NCBI GenBank assembly: GCA_021772735.1
Contig: JAJFLK010000351.1
Location: forward strand, 1-14,206
From: Candidatus Sumerlaeota bacterium
Lineage (GTDB): Bacteria > Sumerlaeota > Sumerlaeia > MVZB01 > JAJFLK01
Direction: 5' to 3'
DNA length: 14,206 bases
The notes beneath the pieces were generated by a model, which searched no databases, was not told the origin of the DNA, and worked only from the letters and a program-made list of their open reading frames with translations. Each line of letters begins with the position of its first letter. Positions within the stretch are counted from its first letter, which is position 1. Below, piece by piece: positions 7,384-13,140 of the stretch. Both the position numbers and the translations under genes were made by a program.

Positions 7384-8343
7384 ATGCACAAGACTTTCAT
7401 TAACCCGATAGCCGCTCTCTTGTTCGTCGCGCTTGCGTCCCCCGCACTCTGCGCGTCTGCGGTCGCGGCCGCAGACGATGAGCGATGCGCGGATCTGGAT
7501 TGCCTGCGGGCCAGGATCGAACGCCTCGCCGATGAGTTCCCCGGGCGCGTCGGGGTTTATGCGCGCGCCCTCGGGACCGGTGAGACCATCGAGATCAACG
7601 CCGACGAGGCCTTCCCGATGGCAAGCGTCGCGAAGATCCCGATTCTGGTGCAGTTTTTTCGTGAGGTGGATGCCGGTCGGCTGGACCCCACCGAGCGCAT
7701 CGAGCTGACGAAGGCCGATCGCGTTGCAGGATCCGGTTTGCTCCGGCATACGACTCCCGGTCTTGCGCCCTCGCTCGGCGATCTTGCCCTGTTTATGATC
7801 GCAATCAGTGACAACGAGGCTGCCGACGCCCTGCTCGCCAGGCTCGGGCCCGATGCCGTGACGCAGACTATGGGCGGGATGGGGCTGAGCTCGATTCGAG
7901 TGGATCGGCCCATTCGGCGCCTGATCCGGGATTATCTTATCCAGGGCGGTGATCGGTTCACCGTCGATCCGCGCGATCATGCAACGCCCCGCGCCATGGG
8001 CGAATTATTGGCAGCGATTGAGAATAGCGAGGCCGCGAGCGCGGTCTCATGCCGTCGGATGCTCGATATGCTACATCTCCAGATCTATCGCGATCGAATC
8101 CCGAGATACCTGACCGGGGTTCGAATCGCGCATAAGACCGGCTCGATCGGCCCGGTCGCCAACGATTCCGGTATCATCGAAGCCGGGGGTCAGGCGGTGG
8201 TGTTGAGCGTGTTTACCGTTCGCGGCGATTCAGCGGTTTCCGATCACGTCGCGGCCGAGTGCATTGGGAATATCGCACGCGAGGTATTCGAATATTTCGA
8301 CGCGCCCCGTGGCGTCGAAGTCGGGCAGGGCCTGGCCCAATAG
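7384..8343 (+). CDS. class A beta-lactamase-like serine hydrolase, exported
   Basis: A 319-residue protein of the beta-lactamase/transpeptidase-like fold. The ATG at 7384 gives a signal peptide (FINPIAALLFVALASPALCASAVAAA); the frame is open further upstream but overlaps the CocE gene. Conserved elements are S81-V-A-K84 (the S-x-x-K nucleophile motif), S142-D-N144 (SDN loop), RDHATPRAMGELL (198-209, usual 'D-T-T-T-P-x-x-M') and K251-T-G253. The omega-loop Glu166-x-x-Leu-Asn170 motif is not visible: DRPIRRLI (174-181) aligns with TEM's DRWEPELN and lacks both Glu and Asn. Without Glu166, class A enzymes acylate but do not deacylate efficiently, so resistance is doubtful. Another role, such as peptidase, esterase or beta-lactam binding, is possible. 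It lies 103 bp after the CocE gene on the same strand, with no strong Shine-Dalgarno visible. Confidence 0.83.
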   Translation: MHKTFINPIAALLFVALASPALCASAVAAADDERCADLDCLRARIERLADEFPGRVGVYARALGTGETIEINADEAFPMASVAKIPILVQFFREVDAGRLDPTERIELTKADRVAGSGLLRHTTPGLAPSLGDLALFMIAISDNEAADALLARLGPDAVTQTMGGMGLSSIRVDRPIRRLIRDYLIQGGDRFTVDPRDHATPRAMGELLAAIENSEAASAVSCRRMLDMLHLQIYRDRIPRYLTGVRIAHKTGSIGPVANDSGIIEAGGQAVVLSVFTVRGDSAVSDHVAAECIGNIAREVFEYFDAPRGVEVGQGLAQ

Positions 8344-8393
8344 AGTCGGCCGAAGTTGGCCGCAGTCGGCCAAAGTCAGGCACCGTCGGCAGG
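8344..8393 (+). repeat. degenerate 10-bp tandem repeat (five units)
   Basis: Directly after the serine hydrolase stop the sequence reads in decamers: AGTCGGCCGA, AGTTGGCCGC, AGTCGGCCAA, AGTCAGGCAC, CGTCGGCAGG. The first three units are close copies around GGCC and the last two are worn. The array fills the whole gap up to nine bases before the lipase ATG, so it also forms the lipase leader. Confidence 0.7.
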
Positions 8394-8401
8394 TTTATCC
8401 G

Positions 8402-9436
8402 ATGGCAAAGCGCCCAAAGGCATTCGAATCCATCGCTGCCGTCGCGGCGCTGTTCGACCCCAAGCCGGATTACCCTTACTTCGAGCGAACGGCCGATCAT
8501 CCGTTTGATCCCCGCGCTGAAGAGTTCAGTCCGGGCAACGCGTTGCTGATGGCCGAGGCTTCGCTTCTGGCCTATATGCGCGATCCGGAATTTATCCGCA
8601 ACGCGCTGGCCGGGGCGGGTTTCGTTTCCGTCCAATTCCCGGCGGTCGATCCCGAGAGCAAGCATCAGCCTTGCTGCATCGTTGCACGGCATCTCGATTT
8701 CATGCTGGTCATTTTCCGAGGAACACAACCGGGCGAGCGCGCTCAGGCAGCCGAGCGCGGGCGGGCCGGTATCTGGAGCGATTTCTTTACTGATTCCAAG
8801 TTCCTGTTTCGAGACAGCGCGCTCGGGGGGCGGGTCCACGCGGGCTTTGAGGAATCGCTCGACGCCGTTTGGCCCGCGCTGATTGAAATCCTCGACGAAC
8901 CCGAGGCGCGCGACCTGCCGATCTGGTTCACCGGCCACAGCCTTGGCGGGGCGCTCGCCGTTCTCTCGGCGGATCGATTTGCTCGTCGCGCGGATGTGAC
9001 TGGAGATGAGCCGGCTGATTCGGCGGGCAGCTCGCTGCCAAGAGTCGCCGGTGTTTACACATTCGGCTGTCCGCGTGTGGGCGATACGGATTTCCGTCAG
9101 GGTTTCGCGCCCCGGGTTTTCCGTATGATCAACGATTTGGACATGGTTCCCCATCTGCCGCCCAAGGACGTTCTGCCCGGCAAGAGCTATTGCCATGTCG
9201 GCGACGTCTCCTGCCTCGAAACCGATGGCAAGCTGGCCCGGGGCACCGAGCCCTGGCGGCGGCGCAAGCAATACCGCAAGGCACTGGGCACGGAATTCGG
9301 GGCGATGCGCGATGAAGGAATCAAGGCGGTTGCGTCGCGTCTTCGTGATCGGGTGCGCCTGCTGACCGATCACGCGCCGATTCATTACTGCCGCCGCCTG
9401 CGGGCGGCTATTGACGAGAAACTCAAAAACGATTAG
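8402..9436 (+). CDS. class 3 lipase family protein
   Basis: A 344-residue alpha/beta hydrolase of the fungal-type Lipase_3 family (triacylglycerol lipase-like). HLDFMLVIFRGTQP (97-110) is the oxyanion-side strand, and FTGHSLGGALAVLSADRF (176-193) holds the nucleophile Ser180. VYTFGCPRVGDTDF (218-231) is the family's 'FGxPRVGN/D' strand. D247 in NDLDMVPHLPP matches the catalytic Asp, and His324 in LTDHAPIHYC matches the 'DHxxY' catalytic His. The triad is complete. There is no signal peptide (MAKRPKAFES...), unlike the two hydrolases upstream, so it is probably cytoplasmic or leaves by another route. The ATG at 8402 is preceded by CAGG eight bases upstream, inside the decamer repeat. It is the last gene of the plus-strand run, 58 bp after the serine hydrolase, and ends at a terminator shared with the convergent DUF4139 gene. 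The natural lipid or ester substrate is unknown. Confidence 0.87.
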   Translation: MAKRPKAFESIAAVAALFDPKPDYPYFERTADHPFDPRAEEFSPGNALLMAEASLLAYMRDPEFIRNALAGAGFVSVQFPAVDPESKHQPCCIVARHLDFMLVIFRGTQPGERAQAAERGRAGIWSDFFTDSKFLFRDSALGGRVHAGFEESLDAVWPALIEILDEPEARDLPIWFTGHSLGGALAVLSADRFARRADVTGDEPADSAGSSLPRVAGVYTFGCPRVGDTDFRQGFAPRVFRMINDLDMVPHLPPKDVLPGKSYCHVGDVSCLETDGKLARGTEPWRRRKQYRKALGTEFGAMRDEGIKAVASRLRDRVRLLTDHAPIHYCRRLRAAIDEKLKND

Positions 9437-9460
9437 CCGAGGTCAGATAAGCGAGCAAAG

Positions 9461-9507
9461 AAAAATGCCGGAAGGAGCCCGCGAAGACCCACTCCGGCAA
9501 AACTTTT
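9461..9507. terminator. intrinsic terminator between the lipase and DUF4139 genes
   Basis: A 7-bp GC-rich stem (TGCCGGA 9466-9472 with TCCGGCA 9493-9499, 20-base loop) is followed on the minus strand by TTTTTCTTT (complement of 9457-9465). That makes it a good terminator for the DUF4139 gene ending at 9538. On the plus strand it is followed by AAACTTTTCG, a weaker signal for the lipase transcript. Confidence 0.7.
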
Positions 9508-9537
9508 CGAACGCGCGCGATTTAATCTCGCCTCGCG

Positions 9538-11043
9538 TTACCAATTCACACGGACGGTATAGATCAGGACAGTTTCGCCCCGCGCGGGCACTGCGACATT
9601 GAATTCAACCGTTTGCGAATCGACCTTGCGCTCGCGGTGGCTCTGGCGCTGGATTTCCCAATCGCCCCAGATGTGTTCCAGGATCGTCGCGGTGATCGCC
9701 TCATCCTTGTGGTTGCGCACGGTGACCTGGTAATCCATCTCGGCCCGGTTGCCGGAGAGCTTGCGGTAGTCCATCTGCGCTCGCTCGGCGACGATATCAA
9801 AAGCCTCGCCCAGCTTGAGCCGGACCTTCTCGTCGCGCGGCGTGTGATCGATTTGGTCCTCGCCGATCAGCAGCAGCGAGCCGTCGTCATCGGCCTTGTA
9901 AAACCGGAGCCTGCCCTTGGGCAGCGGCATGCCGAGGTTGTCTTCCTCTTTGTTCTCGAACTCGATCATCACCGCCATCTTGCGCTTCTCCGCGCCCTTG
10001 GCGCTCCCGGCCTGCGCCCACATCTGCGATTCCATGATGTAGACCTTTTTGGCGGGGATGTCGCCGCCTTCGAGCAGCGTGACCTGCTTGGTCTCGTTGT
10101 TGGCAAGAGTCGTACGCCGCCCGAGCGTGTAGAGGTGATACTCGAAGAAGGCTTTTTCCTGGAATCCCATCTCATCGCTGGAGTCGGCCCTCATCGCATA
10201 AGCCTCGACTTGGCCCCGATACCGTTTCTCCTCTTGCACTCGCTGCACATCGCCCGCGACGAGCTTGAGCTGTGCGTTGCGATACGCCGTGCCGCTGTTG
10301 TTGTTCAGCGTCACCCAGCCGGTGATGTCGAGCATGTCGTCGTCCTTGCCGAGGATGACGACGTAATCGGCTTTCCAGCTCATGCCGTTGGTGAGATACG
10401 AAGTCTCGACGCGTTGCTTGCCGGCGTCGTCGTTGCGCAGGAGCCAGACGAGCGTCGGCTTGGCCAACAGGTCGTCGGGCACCTCGGCCAGAGAGATTGT
10501 CCCTCCCGGGTTGATCACGATCTCGTCGCCGAACTGCACGATGTTTCCATTGTTGGTCGAGAGCAGCGTGCCGGTGCGTTCGCGGTCGATGCTCGTGTTG
10601 TCATCCATTCGGTAATCGATGATGGTCACTTCGCGCCCGACGAACTTCTCAAGCAGCGTCGCCGGGCTGAGCAGGTCGTATCGGTAGTTCTGTTCAAGAA
10701 TGCCGACATCCCCGGGCGAGGTGAGCGATTTGAACGCGACCGATGTGGCATCGATCATCTGCGCGACATCGCGGAATTCGAGCTCGATGATGCCGTCGGG
10801 CAGCTCAATCGCGCGGACCTCGCGCACCAGGCCATAGCCGTTGTTGTAGACCGTGACCATGAGATCTTCCTGCGCCTCGGCTCCGATGGCCATTGTCAAG
10901 ACGTCCTGCGCCGCGATGGGCGAGGCCGATGCGATCAGCATAATCGCCGTCAGGGAAGCGCCGAGCAGATTCCGGATGCGAGCGACCGGTCCGGACGCGC
11001 GATGGTGCGCGCCGGTTGCGTAACGTGATGTGAGTGTAGACAT
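9538..11043 (-). CDS. exported DUF4139 domain protein, downstream copy
   Basis: A 501-residue protein. The ATG at 11043 has GGAGG seven bases upstream (complement of 11051-11055), which fixes the start. A signal peptide follows (RIRNLLGASLTAIMLIASASPIAAQ), so it is periplasmic or outer-surface. The N-part (47-200) contains VYNNGYGLVREVRAIELPDGIIELEFRDVAQMIDATSV, then a series of short beta strands. The segment ETSYLTNGMSWKADYVVIL...DITGWVTLNNNSGTAYRNAQLKLVAGDV (213-266) is the hallmark of DUF4139 (related to TIGR02231, 'mucoidy inhibitor A'-like). The C-part is beta-rich, ending in a DWEI...FNVAVPARGETVLIYTVRV strand pair. I know of no confirmed biochemical function for the family; an envelope-associated beta-sandwich protein is the most that can be said. 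It is a tandem paralogue of the gene directly upstream, with a 145-bp gap and no convincing terminator between them. Confidence 0.88.
   Translation of the reverse strand: MSTLTSRYATGAHHRASGPVARIRNLLGASLTAIMLIASASPIAAQDVLTMAIGAEAQEDLMVTVYNNGYGLVREVRAIELPDGIIELEFRDVAQMIDATSVAFKSLTSPGDVGILEQNYRYDLLSPATLLEKFVGREVTIIDYRMDDNTSIDRERTGTLLSTNNGNIVQFGDEIVINPGGTISLAEVPDDLLAKPTLVWLLRNDDAGKQRVETSYLTNGMSWKADYVVILGKDDDMLDITGWVTLNNNSGTAYRNAQLKLVAGDVQRVQEEKRYRGQVEAYAMRADSSDEMGFQEKAFFEYHLYTLGRRTTLANNETKQVTLLEGGDIPAKKVYIMESQMWAQAGSAKGAEKRKMAVMIEFENKEEDNLGMPLPKGRLRFYKADDDGSLLLIGEDQIDHTPRDEKVRLKLGEAFDIVAERAQMDYRKLSGNRAEMDYQVTVRNHKDEAITATILEHIWGDWEIQRQSHRERKVDSQTVEFNVAVPARGETVLIYTVRVNW
10646..10868 (-). repeat. 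near-identical block shared by the DUF4139 paralogues
   Basis: Compared by eye with 12306-12528, this 223-bp stretch differs at seven positions, and the first 89 bp (10646-10734 against 12306-12394) are identical, including synonymous sites. The flanking parts of the two genes are visibly more divergent. It encodes the N-terminal region from GLVREVR back to LLEKFVG. Confidence 0.85.
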
Positions 11044-11115
11044 GAGTGTTCCTCCGTGCGTGGTGACGCGCCCGTGATTCATAGACATAGCGCGTTGAAA
11101 AAAGTTTCGCAAAGC
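11044..11115 (-). promoter_or_regulatory. leader and probable control region of the downstream DUF4139 gene
   Basis: Read on the minus strand it contains GCTTTGCGAAACTTTTTTCAACGCGC (complement of 11090-11115, interrupted here only by description), then GTCTATGA, then the strong GGAGG ribosome binding site. The same order, T-rich box, GCGC, GTCTATGA and purine box, occurs ahead of the upstream paralogue. The region was therefore duplicated with the gene and probably holds a promoter. I could not assign reliable -35/-10 boxes. Confidence 0.4.
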
Positions 11116-11188
11116 ATGATGAAATTTCCCGATTCTCTTCGGACTCGCGAGCCCCCTTTTGGTCAGGAATTTGTTATCGCCCCCGGCC

Positions 11189-12730
11189 TTACCACAGCAC
11201 GCGGACGGTGTAGGTCAGGACGGTTTCGCCCCGTGCCGGCACGGGGACGTTGAACTGGACCACGCGCGAATCGATCCTCTCGGGAGTGTGCGAGGAGCTT
11301 CGGATTTCCCAATCGCCCCAGGCGCGCTCTCGAACAATTGCCGTGACGGGCGCGTCCTTGTGATTGCGGATTCCGATTTGATAATCGGACTCGGCGTGCC
11401 GGTGGCCAATATAATGATAATCGGTTCGCGCTCGTTCGGCGACGACGTCGAAAGCGTCTCCCAATTTGAGCCGAACCGTTTCCTCGCGCGGCGTGTGATC
11501 GATCTGCTCCTCGCCGATCAGAAGCAGCGAGCCGTCGTCGGCAGCCTTGTAGAACCGGAGCCTACCCGCAGGCAGCGCCATGCCCAGGTTGTTCTCCTCT
11601 TTGTTCTCAAACTCGATCATCACCGCCATCCTGCGCGTCTCCGTGCCATTGGTCTTTACGGCATGCTTCCACATCTGAGAATCGAGGATATAAGATTTCC
11701 TCACGGCCACATCGTCGCCTTCGAGCAGTGTGACCTGCTTGGTTTCGTTATTTGCCAGAGTCGTGCGCCGCCCGAGCGTGTAGAGGTGATATTCGAAGAA
11801 GGATTTTTCCTGGAATCCCTCCCCGTCGCCAATGATAACGTCAAAAATGTCATCTCCTACGGTGCCCAGATGTTCGATGTTATACCGGTTCTCTACGACC
11901 CTCTGCACATCGCCCGCGACAAGCTTGAGCAGCGCATTGCGATACGCCGTGCCGCTGTTGTTGTTCAGCGTCACCCAGCCGGTGATGTCGAGCATGTCGT
12001 CATCCTTGCCGAGAACGACAACGTAGTCGGCCTTCCAGCTCATGCCGTTGGTCAGGTATGAGGTTTCGACGCTCTGCTTGCCCGCTTTGCCGTTGCGCAG
12101 GAGCCAGAGGAGCGTCGGCCTGGCGAGCAGGTCGTCGGGCACTTCGCCCAGGGCGATCGTCCCGCGCGGGTTGATCACGATCTCATGGCGGAACTGCACG
12201 ATGTTTCCATTGTTGGTCGAGAGAAGCGTGCCGGTGCGCTCGCGGTCGATCGTGGACTTGTCATCCATTCGGTCATCGATGACGGTCACTTCGCGGCCGA
12301 CGAATTTCTCAAGCAGCGTCGCCGGGCTGAGCAGGTCGTATCGGTAGTTCTGTTCAAGAATGCCGACATCCCCGGGCGAGGTGAGCGATTTGAATGCGAC
12401 TGAGGTCGCATCGATCATCTGCGCGACATCGCGGAATTCGAGCTCGATGATGCCTTCGGGCAGCTCGATCTCGCGGACCTCGCGCACCAGGCCATAGCCG
12501 TTGTTGTAGACCGTGACCATGAGATCTTGGGTCGCCTCGGCTCCGATGGCCATCGACAAGGGTTCTTGTGCCTGCGCATTTGACATTGCCGCGAGCAGGA
12601 CAATCGCTGCCGCAAGGGCGCCGAGCAGAATCCGGGCGCGAGCAGCCGGGCCAAATGCGCGACGGCGCGCGCGGGCTGGGTCATGTTGTGTGAGCGTACA
12701 GATACCGTTCTTCTCCGTTCGTGGCGACAC
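11189..12730 (-). CDS. exported DUF4139 domain protein, upstream copy
   Basis: 513 residues if started at GTG 12730. It carries a signal peptide (ARILLGALAAAIVLLAAMSNAQAQ) and the same DUF4139 layout as its neighbour: VYNNGYGLVREVREIELPEGIIELEF, then ETSYLTNGMSWKADYVVVL and DITGWVTLNNNSGTAYRNALLKLVAGDVQRV, ending PARGETVLTYTVRVLW. The start is odd. Alignment of the leaders places an ATC (12701-12703) where the sister gene has its ATG, and GGAGAAG stands about nine bases before that ATC. GTG 12730 is the only standard in-frame start upstream of the signal peptide and has no Shine-Dalgarno. The next in-frame ATG is inside the signal peptide. The coding frame is intact to the end, so the gene is probably functional, started at ATC or GTG. 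The loop after DVQRV differs entirely from that of the sister protein. Function unknown. Confidence 0.83.
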   Translation of the reverse strand: MSPRTEKNGICTLTQHDPARARRRAFGPAARARILLGALAAAIVLLAAMSNAQAQEPLSMAIGAEATQDLMVTVYNNGYGLVREVREIELPEGIIELEFRDVAQMIDATSVAFKSLTSPGDVGILEQNYRYDLLSPATLLEKFVGREVTVIDDRMDDKSTIDRERTGTLLSTNNGNIVQFRHEIVINPRGTIALGEVPDDLLARPTLLWLLRNGKAGKQSVETSYLTNGMSWKADYVVVLGKDDDMLDITGWVTLNNNSGTAYRNALLKLVAGDVQRVVENRYNIEHLGTVGDDIFDVIIGDGEGFQEKSFFEYHLYTLGRRTTLANNETKQVTLLEGDDVAVRKSYILDSQMWKHAVKTNGTETRRMAVMIEFENKEENNLGMALPAGRLRFYKAADDGSLLLIGEEQIDHTPREETVRLKLGDAFDVVAERARTDYHYIGHRHAESDYQIGIRNHKDAPVTAIVRERAWGDWEIRSSSHTPERIDSRVVQFNVPVPARGETVLTYTVRVLW

Positions 12731-12743
12731 GCTCTAGACTCAT
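12681..12743 (-). other. short upstream reading frame overlapping the DUF4139 start
   Basis: An ATG at 12743 opens a 20-codon frame (MSLERVATNGEERYLYAHTT) ending in TGA at 12681, overlapping the main gene in another frame. In the sister leader the equivalent ATG is in frame with the main protein, so this is best read as a frameshift scar, though a leader peptide cannot be excluded. Confidence 0.25.
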
Positions 12744-12752
12744 AGACGTCAA

Positions 12753-12784
12753 GCGCGCAAAAAAGTTAGGCAAAACTTTGCGCG
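12753..12784 (-). promoter_or_regulatory. T-rich inverted-repeat element upstream of the DUF4139 pair
   Basis: On the minus strand GCGCAAAGTT and AACTTTTTTGCGC face each other around TTGCCT, pairing apart from a three-T bulge, and are followed by TTGACGTCTATGAG. The counterpart ahead of the sister gene keeps AACTTTTTT and GCGC. The element could be an operator or part of a promoter; this is inferred from position and conservation between the two leaders. Confidence 0.35.
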
Positions 12785-12904
12785 GAAGAAACTAATTGGG
12801 ACCTTGCCATCGCTTGGGCGAACGGTCTGGGCAACACCAACGACCCTGGACTCCCGGGGTAAGGGCTACGTTAGCGCGGGCAGTGCCACGCGTACGCGGA
12901 CTGC

Positions 12905-12930
12905 CTGCCAGCTTTCGGCAGAAGTTTTTT
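12905..12930 (+). terminator. intrinsic terminator-like hairpin
   Basis: CTGCC (12905-12909), loop AGCTTTC, GGCAG (12917-12921), then AAG and six T (12925-12930). No protein gene on the plus strand ends here. It directly follows another hairpin (12879-12905), so it may end an unrecognised small transcript from 12785-12930. The stem is short, so it could also be chance. The rest of the gene-free stretch 12785-12969 shows nothing else I can name. Confidence 0.4.
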
Positions 12931-12969
12931 AAGGCGCGTCGGGAATCCATCTCGGCCCGGCGAAAATAC

Positions 12970-12997
12970 TTGATTTGAAAGCGGGCCGGGGCATAAT
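12970..12997 (+). promoter_or_regulatory. promoter of tRNA-Gly
   Basis: TTGATT (-35, 12970-12975) and CATAAT (-10, 12992-12997) are separated by 16 bases, and the tRNA 5' end follows 11 bases after the -10 box. The bases just after the -10 are GC-rich (CGCGTCC), as is usual for stable-RNA promoters under growth-rate control. Confidence 0.6.
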
Positions 12998-13008
12998 CGC
13001 GTCCAAGA

Positions 13009-13084
13009 GCGGGAATAGCTCAGTTGGTAGAGCGCCAGCTTCCCAAGCTGGATGTCGCCGGTTCGAACCCGGTTTCCCGCTCCA
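13009..13084 (+). tRNA. tRNA-Gly (anticodon CCC)
   Basis: A full cloverleaf can be drawn. The acceptor stem is GCGGGAA (13009-13015) with TTCCCGC (13074-13080), and the D-arm is GCTC...GAGC with loop AGTTGGTA. The anticodon stem CCAGC/GCTGG encloses loop TTCCCAA with CCC at 13042-13044, which reads the glycine codon GGG. The T-arm is GCCGG-TTCGAAC-CCGGT. The discriminator base is T and the CCA end (13082-13084) is encoded in the DNA. It stands alone, with its own promoter, and no clear terminator follows before 13140. Confidence 0.97.
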
Positions 13085-13140
13085 CTCATTTCATTCCGTA
13101 ACTCTCATATAATCAACGCGGTCCAGACGCTTTCTCAGCC

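Noticed and set aside
9613..11028. 471-codon open frame on the plus strand, antisense to a DUF4139 gene
   Set aside because: It mirrors the codon bias of the real minus-strand gene, has no recognisable domain, and the DUF4139 frame has clear homology, a signal peptide and a strong ribosome binding site. A similar shadow exists over the sister gene (11159-12061).
11130..11165. CTCGCGAG palindrome with CCCCTTTT between the two DUF4139 genes as a terminator
   Set aside because: The palindrome has no room for a loop and its T-run is on the plus strand, where no gene ends. The minus-strand transcript could pass through.
13009..13140. tRNA-Gly as an integration (att) site for a mobile element
   Set aside because: No integrase and no direct repeat of the tRNA 3' end in the window; neighbouring genes look chromosomal.
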